From Anaerocolumna jejuensis DSM 15929 (GTDB lineage Bacteria; Bacillota; Clostridia; Lachnospirales; Lachnospiraceae): 64,000 nucleotides of DNA. The notes beneath the pieces were generated by a model that was given only the letters and a program-made list of their open reading frames with translations, ran no database searches and was not told the origin of the DNA. Position 1 is the first letter of the stretch. Each line of letters starts with the position of its first letter. The stretch spans positions 1-64,000 of the forward strand of contig NZ_FRAC01000026.1 of the NCBI RefSeq assembly GCF_900142215.1. The letters are read 5' to 3'. Below are positions 9,050 through 17,171 of the stretch, one piece after another. Position numbers and translations under genes: made by a program.

Positions 9050-9402
9050 CTAAATAAAATCAAAAAATGGGAGACCTTTTTATTGATTTTAGAGGCCTCT
9101 TATTTTGTTTTTAATTGATACGTTTATCCTAAGTAAATTTGTCATTTTAAACATTGACATAGCTTGAGTATTTAATTTTTGACCGAAAGACACTTGATTT
9201 TGGTCTATATAAAAACAAAGACATCAAGATTTAGTGTCCTAATGCCTTTGAATTTTCATTTATGAATTTGTTATTTGGGTATCATATCCCTTCAACAACC
9301 CTGCACTTTTCACCTCAATTTTTGCCTATTTTCAGCCCCAAAACTACAATATCTTGTTGTCACCCCTCTATTTCTTGCCTTGACCACATTTCGTCATCAT
9401 TA
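9050..9402. other. 353 bases without a recognisable gene
   Basis: AT-rich spacer between the transposase fragment and the BtrH-like pseudogene. I see no promoter pair, tRNA or credible start. A weak inverted pair, GACACTTGAT near 9190 and ATCAAGATTTAGTGTC near 9222, might be a decayed transposon end. Confidence 0.4.
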
Positions 9403-10167
9403 TTATCGTCTCAACGTGCCTTGAGCGGTCAAATAGGCCTTGTCGGAAGTTTTTATTTCAAAATGTGAAGCTAAGAACACAGCATCATTATAACATTGCC
9501 CAACTTTTCTAACAAGTCCGGCCAGTTCAACACGGAAATCTTTGTTTAAAAGTGCTTTACGGTTTGCATCAAAGAAATAACCCCCCTGAAATTCAACAAG
9601 TCTTTGAAGTGCCTCATCTTCTTTTTTATAAGCCTGTTTAAGGCTTTCAATCATAATTTGCATATCAGGGCAATACCCTAAAGCATGGTTAAGATATTCT
9701 TGAATATAATATATATTGGTACCAACAGAAACCACACAACTACCATAGGTATCTAAAGGGCCAGCCAACATATCTTCATTTTTAAAATACTCGTCACACA
9801 ATAATGAATCAGCCAATTGTTCAAAAGCATTTTTTCCAAAATATACATTATTATTGGGTGTCAATGAGGCCCAAACAGGTATATTTAGAATTGATAATCG
9901 TATACTTTCTGCGATATCTGGTATCTTTTCTTTTCAAAAAAATTAATGCTTCCGAACGATCAAGACCGTTTTTCTTCGAAAAATAATTTTCCGAAGTTAC
10001 CAAATCCGTAGGAATATCTTCTTTGGGCTCATCTGTGAATTGCGACCACCCAATTAATACCTCAACGTTTTCATCATAACCGCAGATTATTGAACAAATA
10101 GGGGGCCAACAATGCCAAATGTTAAAACAGGTAAACCTTTACTCACAGTACAATTATAGTGAACTAT
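9403..10167 (-). pseudogene. BtrH-like (butirosin biosynthesis protein H N-terminal family) pseudogene, two frameshifts
   Basis: Three overlapping minus-strand frames join into one protein. Frame 1 (from 10167) reads KGLPVLTFGIVGP; after a run of five C near 10102 the sense continues one frame over as ICSIICGYDENVEVLIGWSQ; near 9935-9950 (a run of A/T) it shifts again into IPDIAESIRLSILNIPVW, YFGKNAFEQLADSL and CYNDAVFLASHF, ending at 9403. The pattern FG-VGPP-C-I-GYDE-GWSQF resembles the BtrH_N family of acyl-transfer or cysteine-hydrolase-like proteins. The N-terminus is also missing: a stop lies at 10168. With two shifts and no start it is probably dead, unless the homopolymers are sequencing errors. 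Confidence 0.5.
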
Positions 10168-10214
10168 CTAATGATTTTCCTGTCTTTTTTCGATTTTATC
10201 TGTCCTAAAATCAA

Positions 10215-10300
10215 ATCTCAAAAAAGGCACATTTTCAAAACTAAAATGTACCTTTTTTGTCCTTGCCTTACCTAGTGTCCGTCTTTAAAAGTTACTCTCA
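10215..10300. repeat. copy 1 of a palindromic MITE-like element; hairpin 10220-10258
   Basis: Bases 10220-10258 form a 16-bp stem (AAAAAAGGCACATTTT / AAAATGTACCTTTTTT). The right flank reads CCTTG..TTACC.AGTGTCC.GTC. The same outer arms and right flank recur at 53913-54050 with a longer internal palindrome, so this is a dispersed repeat. Being T-rich on both sides and 90 bases past the ATPase stop, it can also serve as that gene's terminator. Confidence 0.6.
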
Positions 10301-10347
10301 ATATGCTGCCTTTCTTCTAAATATTGGTGTAAAAAGATATATACAAA

Positions 10348-12870
10348 TTACCTTTTGCTGAGCCTATTGAATAATTTTACAAGTTCATACCAAAGCACTG
10401 CCAACGCTGCAATACCCATCGAGCAGAAAAACTGCCCTGCTGAAAGTGGTGCCAGTTTCAGTAGACCTGAGAGAGGGGTATAGAGTATTATAACAAGCAT
10501 TAGCATTGTTCCGATATTGGAAATCCACATGACCGGATCTTTTGATAGGCGGGAAAACGACTGGTAAGCAAAATCCTTATCAGAGCTGTTAACCTGAACT
10601 AAAAGCAGGTTAGATAGCATGACTATAGTGAGCCCCATTGCACGAGCAACAGGAGCATTAACCGGATTGCTGGCGAGAACGGTGAAATAGGTACCAAAAG
10701 ACGCGGTAAAAATTGTAATCCCCTGGAGAATGCTTTTTAGCATGGTACGCATGCTCAGAAGCTTTTCTTTTGGATCTCGAGGTTTGCGTTCCATTATGTC
10801 GGTTTCAGCCGGCTGACGCTCCAATATGATGGAACAGGTCGGGTCAATCAGCAGTTCCAGTAAAACGACGTGCAACGGTAACAGCATCAGGGCTGACGGC
10901 GCAACACCGAGAATAGGGGCTATTAGTGATGCAAAGGCTATGGGGATATGGATTGTAAAGACATATCCGAAAGCCTTGCGAATATTATCATAAATCCTTC
11001 TTCCGTCTTTAACCGTTTCAACTATTGTAGTAAAGTTATCATCCATTAGGATGAGGTCGGCAGCCTCTCGGGATACCTCACTGCCACGCTTACCCATAGC
11101 GATACCAATGTCGGCATACTTTAGAGCCGGTGCATCATTCACACCATCGCCAGTCATGGCTACAATTTCGCTGTTTTCCTTGAATGCTTTGACTATTCGC
11201 ATCTTATGTTCGGGAATCACTCGAGAGAAGATAGATACATCTTTTACCGCCTTTTTCAATTCTTTATCCGACATTTCATTGAGCATATCGCCGGTGATTA
11301 TATTATCACTATGCTCCATACCGATTTTTTTTGCAATGGAAGATGCAGTTATCCCATTATCGCCTGTAATCATAACGACACGGATGCCAGCTTTGCGGCA
11401 TATTGCAATATCTGCTTTGACACTCTCGCGTGGAGGGTCGGCAAGACCGATTAGGCCGCACAGACTTAGACTACACTCAGTTATAGTTGCAGGAATTTCC
11501 AGCTCTGTCGCAGGCACAGCTGTAGCCACTGCAATCACACGTAGTCCTTCTTTGGACATTTCAGTAACTTTACGCATTGCGATTTCTTTTTCCTGATCTG
11601 ACAGACTGCATATTGTTAAAATCTGCTCCGGTGAACCTTTAGCAGCAATTACGAGCTTTCCATTCTTGCGCCATACATGCCCCATCATTTTTAATTCATT
11701 GGTAAACGCATATTCCATAACTAACTCACCGCTGAATAGATGTGCTTTTGAGATTCCATGACTATCGCAGCAAGCCAGCATCGCCTTTTCCATCGGGTCA
11801 TATGCATCTGTTTCACAACCAAATCCCATTGTTTCCAGCAGCGCATGTTCATCACCATCGAATGCCCAAGTATACTGTACCGTCATTTGGTTCATCGTGA
11901 TCGTACCTGTTTTATCGACACATAATATCGACACCGAGCCAAGTGTTTCAACAGATGGCAGCTTGCGGACAAGTGATTGCTCCTTAGCAAGCCGCCATGC
12001 CCCCATAGAAAGAAACACGGTCATGATAACAGGAAATTCTTCCGGAATCATTGCCATTGCAAGAGTAATACCTGAGAGAATGCTTTCAATCAAGCGGGCT
12101 CCGAGCGTATGGTCAGGCAGGTTAAAATAGGTAACCACCCCCACCAGTACAAACAATACTCCTGCAATCCCAGCACAGGTTTTTACCAGCCTGCCGGTTT
12201 GTTTCTGCAAAGGTGTCGGCTCATCCAACGCAGCCGCTACGTTTACTCCGATTTTCCCATACTCGGTTGCCGCTCCGATCTTATCAACGTTAATTATACC
12301 GATACCTTGTGTTACCAGTGTACCAGCATAACAATAATCCTTTCGCCAGTAATCGTCGGATAACTCTACATTATCCGTCGCTACTTTCCAGACTCCCTCA
12401 GCCTCACCGGTAAGCGATGATTCATCTACGCAAAGATCATTGCACTTGACTACAGCACCATCAGCAGGGATTTTCACTCCCTCATAAACCATCATTAAAT
12501 CGCCAGGTACAAGATCTACACTGGCAATTACCATTTCTTTTCCGTTGCGGATAACTGTAATGTTAGGGGCGGACAAATCTTTGAGTGCACTTAAGGTCTT
12601 ATCTGTTTTCCACTCCTGAATAACATCGATACTGATAATGCTGATAACAAATATCAGCATGATTGCACCATCCCGTGGTTCACCGAGGATAAAATAAATG
12701 ATTGCAGCTACAATCAGTAAAAGAAACATTGGCTCACAGATAATATGAAGTGCTTTATTAAAAAAACTCTCCGTTTTCTGCGGTATCAGTTCATTTTTTC
12801 CAAATTGCTGCTGCAATTGCTTTGCCTCGGCGGTAGTTAATCCCGCCATATTTTTCTTTTCGTCTGTCAT
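10348..12870 (-). CDS. P-type cation ATPase (IIA-like), probably Ni/Co-responsive efflux pump
   Basis: 840 aa from the ATG at 12870 behind GGAGGTTCTTTT. Domains in order: cation ATPase N-domain (residues 10-60, AEAKQLQQQFGKNEL), actuator with SLTGE (152-156), the TM4 ion-site motif PEEFP (276-280), phosphorylation motif DKTGT (D319), and later TGDNG, TGDGVNDAP and DKEL hinge motifs, followed by the C-terminal membrane helices. PEEFP groups it with Ca2+-ATPase-like bacterial pumps of loosely known specificity. The NiCo riboswitch just upstream, arranged to turn the gene on with metal, argues that it exports Ni2+ or Co2+. All catalytic motifs are intact. Confidence 0.9.
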   Translation of the reverse strand: MTDEKKNMAGLTTAEAKQLQQQFGKNELIPQKTESFFNKALHIICEPMFLLLIVAAIIYFILGEPRDGAIMLIFVISIISIDVIQEWKTDKTLSALKDLSAPNITVIRNGKEMVIASVDLVPGDLMMVYEGVKIPADGAVVKCNDLCVDESSLTGEAEGVWKVATDNVELSDDYWRKDYCYAGTLVTQGIGIINVDKIGAATEYGKIGVNVAAALDEPTPLQKQTGRLVKTCAGIAGVLFVLVGVVTYFNLPDHTLGARLIESILSGITLAMAMIPEEFPVIMTVFLSMGAWRLAKEQSLVRKLPSVETLGSVSILCVDKTGTITMNQMTVQYTWAFDGDEHALLETMGFGCETDAYDPMEKAMLACCDSHGISKAHLFSGELVMEYAFTNELKMMGHVWRKNGKLVIAAKGSPEQILTICSLSDQEKEIAMRKVTEMSKEGLRVIAVATAVPATELEIPATITECSLSLCGLIGLADPPRESVKADIAICRKAGIRVVMITGDNGITASSIAKKIGMEHSDNIITGDMLNEMSDKELKKAVKDVSIFSRVIPEHKMRIVKAFKENSEIVAMTGDGVNDAPALKYADIGIAMGKRGSEVSREAADLILMDDNFTTIVETVKDGRRIYDNIRKAFGYVFTIHIPIAFASLIAPILGVAPSALMLLPLHVVLLELLIDPTCSIILERQPAETDIMERKPRDPKEKLLSMRTMLKSILQGITIFTASFGTYFTVLASNPVNAPVARAMGLTIVMLSNLLLVQVNSSDKDFAYQSFSRLSKDPVMWISNIGTMLMLVIILYTPLSGLLKLAPLSAGQFFCSMGIAALAVLWYELVKLFNRLSKR

Positions 12871-12950
12871 AAAAGAACCTCCGTTTTCGCCTTTTGGCGG
12901 CGTTTGATTTCTCCTATGGCACTCCATTCAAGGTCTTTTCGCTGTTCCAT
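12867..12950 (-). CDS. possible 27-aa leader peptide coupled to the ATPase gene
   Basis: A short frame starting MEQRKDLEWSAIGEIKRR begins right after the riboswitch terminator and ends in TGA overlapping the ATPase start (ATGA). It would only be made when the riboswitch permits read-through. There is no clear ribosome binding site, so it may be fortuitous. Confidence 0.25.
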   Translation of the reverse strand: MEQRKDLEWSAIGEIKRRQKAKTEVLL

Positions 12951-12955
12951 GATAT

Positions 12956-12992
12956 AAAAAAAACACCTATGGAACATACTACTGTCCCACAG
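12956..12992 (-). terminator. intrinsic terminator of the NiCo riboswitch
   Basis: Nine-base-pair stem CTGTGGGAC / GTTCCATAG (with G-U pairs), loop AGTAGTAT, then GTG and a run of eight T. Its 5' arm uses the last aptamer bases (CTGTGGGACAG), so the folded aptamer and the terminator exclude each other. Confidence 0.75.
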
Positions 12993-13080
12993 ATGCGTAT
13001 TTAAATGCAATCTGTTGCCACACGTTTCATGGCCCGGCCCCACAAACCCTTAATTATAAGGTCTATCGCCTGCTCAGTTT
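12981..13080 (-). promoter_or_regulatory. NiCo riboswitch (czcD motif)
   Basis: The minus strand contains, in order, the conserved aptamer blocks as I recall them from the NiCo/czcD family: ACTGAGCAGGC, a variable hairpin (GACC...GGGTTTGTG), GGGCCGGGCC, GTGGCAACAGAT, a variable hairpin, ATCTGTGGGACAGT. The terminal ACTG and CAGT pair as P1. Known members bind Ni2+ or Co2+ cooperatively and raise expression of efflux genes. Ligand binding here would sequester the 5' arm of the terminator at 12956-12992 and let transcription reach the ATPase. The promoter should lie right of 13100. Confidence 0.85.
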
Positions 13081-13244
13081 GTACTGTTGATCTTGCATTC
13101 CTTATTATAGAATGTAATGCAGTGCAAAGAGATTACTCTGTATTATATGCGTTGCAGTATTTTATGTCAATATAAATTATAACTTATTGGCGGAAGACTC
13201 AGTTTTTAAAATCCGAACATAATCTTCCTTTTTTGCTCTTTCAA

Positions 13245-13940
13245 TTAGACCCCGCCGGTTCTATTAAAATGATCCACCATCTCAAAAATATAAGGATTTC
13301 CTTCTTCATTATCTACAGAAATAGTATTGATACCATAGTCACAGTCTAAACAAAATGAAGTATCATCAATGAAAAACGTACAGATATAATAATCCATAAT
13401 CAACATCTCCAGGACTGGCGTTTGAAACTTGATACGATCTCCATATAATTTATTTAGGTCTTCAATTGTTTGATTTAGGTCTTTCACTTCTTCTAAATGT
13501 GAGGTCATATAATTTCCGTTTGCCATTTCTTCTACCGAATACTTTTTGCAACTTGGCTTATTATTTTTATATTTTGAATTTATATAAACTGTATCTATCG
13601 TTGATTTCTTTCTTCTATTTATTCTTACCCATATTTCATCCATATCGTAAATAGATACACAACACATTTTATCATTAGAATGATTAATGTTCCTCTTATA
13701 ATAACATTTATCATCTTTAATATAGAATGCTGGATATTCAATGCTTCTATATTGACAAAAAGCTACTCGCGAGAAAGAATCACTTACATTATCTGTTGAA
13801 ATTCGTTGAATCGGCTTTGTACAATGTATATCGCCCACATCATATAATTCATATTCGTTCGTATTCAAATATGTTTGTACACGATATGTACATTCATGCC
13901 AAACGACAAACTCTCCCATATGTAAATCTATATTTTCCAT
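13245..13940 (-). CDS. hypothetical protein
   Basis: 231 aa, start ATG at 13940 after AGAGGTCATTGA. I recognise no family. It is soluble and acidic, without signal peptide or membrane segment; the sequence is rich in Tyr, Asn and Asp, with motifs such as WVRINRRKK in the middle and DYYICTFFIDDTSFCLDCDYG near the end. The AT-rich composition and its place beside two other small acidic proteins (14043-14711, 14951-15415) are typical of immunity-gene arrays of polymorphic toxin systems, but no toxin gene is present. Function unknown. Confidence 0.65.
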   Translation of the reverse strand: MENIDLHMGEFVVWHECTYRVQTYLNTNEYELYDVGDIHCTKPIQRISTDNVSDSFSRVAFCQYRSIEYPAFYIKDDKCYYKRNINHSNDKMCCVSIYDMDEIWVRINRRKKSTIDTVYINSKYKNNKPSCKKYSVEEMANGNYMTSHLEEVKDLNQTIEDLNKLYGDRIKFQTPVLEMLIMDYYICTFFIDDTSFCLDCDYGINTISVDNEEGNPYIFEMVDHFNRTGGV

Positions 13941-14042
13941 TCAATGACCTCTTTATAAATTATCCATTAAAGAACCGTTTCTATCTTTATCTGTTTTTTA
14001 TGCTGCTGCAGCACAAAATACAACCGGAAAGCTCATTAATAA

Positions 14043-14711
14043 TTATATTTCTTTTATAAATCCAATCTCTTCTAATTCTTTTATTACAGCCTCCGTATCT
14101 CTGTCTGGATTAATCTTTTCGATTAAGTCTTTCGTAATACCTTCGTGCTTATATACTTTTTTCACATAATCCAATTGGATTCTTTCACCTTGTTCTTCAT
14201 AATAGTCTCTTGCCCAGGCAACCCATGAATCTGCACTAGTAAGTATTAGTCCTAGTAAAAACCCTTCTCCATCATCTCCATCTTGATAATCTGCAGGAAT
14301 TATAACTTCACTTTTTTTCCAAAGCAAATCCGTTTTACTTCTCCAAATGCAAAATGTAACATCATCTCGTTCTATACTCTCATCTAACAAATTCATTAAC
14401 TCTTTTGGTACAAAGTCATAGATACCCTTTGCGATTTCTTCATCATCATTAGCATATGGCGATAATATAGACTCATGGTCAAATCCCTTAATAATTGTAC
14501 CATAATTCGAAAATAAGAAAAACATATGATCGCCTGCACCATTATCTATTTTAACCATGTCAATATCTTCTGAATAGTTTTTGTAAAAGTTGATTACACG
14601 TAACCACGATTCTTCTTTATCAACCATAATTGAATCTAGTGCCGCCTGAGAAATTAAGATTTCCTTCAGTTTTTCTGGATTTGGTAATTGAGTGTAATTT
14701 AATATTTCCAT
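14043..14711 (-). CDS. hypothetical acidic protein, immunity-like
   Basis: 222 aa from the ATG at 14711, which follows GGGAGGACTGTTGCT; 15 upstream in-frame codons lack a ribosome binding site. The region MVKIDNGAGDHMFFLF, then IKGFDHES and ending PYANDDEEIAKGIYDFVP, resembles a common clostridial/bacillar hypothetical family of about 220 residues; its acidic, soluble, single-domain form is like SMI1/KNR4-type immunity proteins. That assignment is inference. The 239 bases upstream hold a broken reading frame (QVGAIFNLDDDNDPIF, near 14844-14945) that may be the tail of a lost gene. Confidence 0.6.
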   Translation of the reverse strand: MEILNYTQLPNPEKLKEILISQAALDSIMVDKEESWLRVINFYKNYSEDIDMVKIDNGAGDHMFFLFSNYGTIIKGFDHESILSPYANDDEEIAKGIYDFVPKELMNLLDESIERDDVTFCIWRSKTDLLWKKSEVIIPADYQDGDDGEGFLLGLILTSADSWVAWARDYYEEQGERIQLDYVKKVYKHEGITKDLIEKINPDRDTEAVIKELEEIGFIKEI

Positions 14712-14950
14712 AGCAACAGTCCTCCCTAATAGTAACGTATTTCTGTTCATCCTCATATTTGACTTCTTACCTCGTAAAGCATATAATCCCCATCGGCCCT
14801 ATCATACATTTCCTTTGCCGTTAGTATGGAACAGTGAGAACTTTACAGTAGAACAAATATCGGGTCATTATCATCATCCAAGTTGAAAATCGCACCCACC
14901 TGCATGCTCGAAAGCTGACACGATTTCAGCCCCTTAAGTTTTCTTCTATA

Positions 14951-15415
14951 TTAAAATAGATTTCTATTGTCAATTATCCATTTTCTTATTACATCTTCAC
15001 ATCCATACAATCCACATACCTCATCTTCAAAAAATTCCCCTATCGCATCAAATTCTTTACCCTGGCATTCCTCAAGGGCAAACGGATCCAATTCTTTGAA
15101 TTCTTCATCTGATATATCTTTTTTCCCATGGCAATATATTTCTAATGCTCTTTTAAAGTTTTTTGATGCTTCCACTAAACCCAATTCATTAAACCAATAA
15201 ATTATGTCTTCACATTCTTTTAAAGAATACTCTTGATAGAACAAGTCACCAAACCCATCCATATCCTTTGCAGCTAAAAAGCGAATATATAAGTCTATAA
15301 ATCTTTCACCTTTTGATAAACCTTCATTGTTATCAGTTTTGTTCAATATATAGTCCACCAATTGATTAATAAATTCCATATCGTCACTAATACTTATAAT
15401 TCCTTCTATGTTCAT
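14951..15415 (-). CDS. DUF4375-like small protein
   Basis: 154 aa, start ATG at 15415 behind a weak AAAGGCG. Sequence features (DMDGFGDLFYQEYS, IIYWFNELGLVEASKNFKRA) recall the DMP19/DUF4375 family: helical proteins of about 130-150 residues with a conserved G-F-x-x-xF segment followed by an amphipathic helix, often found next to toxin-immunity loci. No signal peptide. The tail carries several Glu/Asp (FFEDEVCGLYG). Confidence in the family is moderate. Confidence 0.55.
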   Translation of the reverse strand: MNIEGIISISDDMEFINQLVDYILNKTDNNEGLSKGERFIDLYIRFLAAKDMDGFGDLFYQEYSLKECEDIIYWFNELGLVEASKNFKRALEIYCHGKKDISDEEFKELDPFALEECQGKEFDAIGEFFEDEVCGLYGCEDVIRKWIIDNRNLF

Positions 15416-15477
15416 AGCCTTAAACGCCTTTCTATAGAACCCGCCACACGATTTCGCAGTCTATCAGTGTGATGAAA

Positions 15478-15561
15478 TTACTCTGCCCTAGTGCATAAGA
15501 AATATTTTTTCTCCGCTTCAGTTTTATCATTATATAAAGCATCAAATAGTTGTTTCAGCAT
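15478..15561 (-). CDS. 27-aa open frame with good ribosome binding site
   Basis: ATG at 15561 behind GGAGGTTAA opens MLKQLFDALYNDKTEAEKKY and ends at TAA 15478. The strong ribosome binding site and gene-like start suggest either a small protein or the surviving 5' end of a truncated gene; the following 60 bases continue no sensible frame. Unrecognised. Confidence 0.35.
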   Translation of the reverse strand: MLKQLFDALYNDKTEAEKKYFLCTRAE

Positions 15562-15769
15562 TTAACCTCCAAAATTTTTATTATCCACTTGATTACCTTC
15601 TATTAAATTTCGGATTCATTATACATTTTGTTCCATTTAAAGTCAAGAAAGTTGTCGAAAATGGTTAAATATAGTTTTTATTGAATAGTACTATAGGCAT
15701 CACTCTTCCGCCAAGCATAAATACACCCATTAACAAATGAGTGCACTTTAAACCTATATCAATTATCCA

Positions 15770-16885
15770 TTATTTATAGCAATTCAATACTTCAACATTA
15801 CCATATTTTCTGCTAATTTCAGGGAAAACAGCATTCTCTTTTCCGCACAAGTGTTTATTGAAGAAAAATTGCGTAAGCTGTGTGGTTATTTCAAATAGAA
15901 TATCATTCGGTAATTTGCCGACCATCCCTTTATTGTCACGAGGCAGATACATCCAATCAGTGTAACCCATATGAGTCACCTTCTTTAAGGCTATATCATA
16001 AACAGGCGCTGTACTGTAAGCAATTGGAGTTAATGCCGTATATTTTGATAAAGCTTGTCCTATTCTCATATATGGCCGTTCTATATCCTGCAAACTGCAT
16101 GCACCAAAAACCTGACCATCAAAATTCAATACACAACAAAATCTCTTATCGTTATAACAACTGTCCACCGCAGCACATCCACCAAAAGAATGCCCTGCTA
16201 AACCAACTCCTTTAGTAAAGTCAAACCGTTTATTTAATAAGAAATCACTTTCTTGGTTTAACTCTATTAGTTTATCCAAAACAAAACTATTATCCTGTGC
16301 CCATGTTGCGATGTGGTCTTTTGCTTCCCTTATATGATTCTTGAAAATACGCTGCTGCCGCATTGCTAAGACTTTATACGATGAGATAAAGTCTAAAAAC
16401 AAGCCTATATACCTTATACCTTCAACTATGCTCAGATTGTCTACAATTTTTGCAAAGGGTTTATGAAAATTAATTACGCTTCCATCCTGATAATAAACCG
16501 TATCCGCTTCGTATGGATGACTTATAGAGACAACAATAAAGCCATGAGATGCCATGTCAGCACAAAATGCAGTATTTATATATAAATTACTACCATATCC
16601 ATGACTGTAAATAATAGCTGAAAAGCTGCCCCTGGCTGGTGCTATGTTTTCATAACATTCTATGAAATTGTTCGACCATGGTATATTTAATTTCTTTAGA
16701 TCTTCTTTTATACCATAGTGCATCTTCTCACCAGGTTCAGCAACAGCCGGATAGAAAAACCACATGGCAAGTTTTCGGTTTCCAGAAGGTATATCGTAGG
16801 TATTTTTTCTATTATTGTCAACCATATCCATTTTATAAATACCCACCTGATATTCCCCAGTAGGTTTTGGAATGTATTCTGGCAT
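15770..16885 (-). CDS. PAF-acetylhydrolase-like alpha/beta hydrolase
   Basis: 371 aa, start ATG at 16885 after GGGAGGCTGATT. The fold of plasma-type platelet-activating-factor acetylhydrolases is visible: WFFYPA, IIYSHGYGSN with the oxyanion-strand HGYG, VSISHPYEAD, the nucleophile elbow GLAGHSFGGCAA with its serine, NFDGQVFG holding the likely acid residue, and a late histidine (VTHMGYTDW). No signal peptide, so cytoplasmic. A membrane-anchored paralogue is encoded at 47521-48957 with the same SHPYE and GHSFGG blocks. Likely hydrolyses short acyl esters or oxidised phospholipids; substrate unknown. Confidence 0.8.
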   Translation of the reverse strand: MPEYIPKPTGEYQVGIYKMDMVDNNRKNTYDIPSGNRKLAMWFFYPAVAEPGEKMHYGIKEDLKKLNIPWSNNFIECYENIAPARGSFSAIIYSHGYGSNLYINTAFCADMASHGFIVVSISHPYEADTVYYQDGSVINFHKPFAKIVDNLSIVEGIRYIGLFLDFISSYKVLAMRQQRIFKNHIREAKDHIATWAQDNSFVLDKLIELNQESDFLLNKRFDFTKGVGLAGHSFGGCAAVDSCYNDKRFCCVLNFDGQVFGACSLQDIERPYMRIGQALSKYTALTPIAYSTAPVYDIALKKVTHMGYTDWMYLPRDNKGMVGKLPNDILFEITTQLTQFFFNKHLCGKENAVFPEISRKYGNVEVLNCYK

Positions 16886-17014
16886 AATCAGCCTCCCTTT
16901 TTTCAGTTATTAGTTATATATCCCAAATATCCTTTGGGTAAGATATTCTATAAATATCAGTTTATTAATCCCTAAAATAATATTACAATCTGGCGCCTAC
17001 TTTTACATTAAATT

Positions 17015-17081
17015 CAAGTAAAAGCCCCTTCGTTAATGTCAGTAGAATGTTCAACCAACCACATCCATTAACGAAGGAGCT
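17015..17081 (-). terminator. hairpin terminator downstream of the chitinase gene
   Basis: Sixteen-base-pair stem (17066-17081 with 17023-17038; AGCTCCTTCGTTAATG / CATTAACGAAGGGGCT, one G-U pair), 27-base loop, then TTTTACTT. The loop is long for a terminator, so a second role such as a processing site is possible. The rest of the gap 16886-17171 shows nothing else. Confidence 0.6.
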
Positions 17082-17171
17082 ATATCACCTGCATTTATTA
17101 CTTTTTATCATTGAAGATCTATATAACGAATTTGTATTGTTCCGGTTTGCAGAATCGTTCACCGATTTATT

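Noticed and set aside
11051..11596. 181-codon plus-strand frame opposite the P-type ATPase
   Set aside because: Antisense shadow of a conserved gene; the minus-strand protein has all ATPase motifs.
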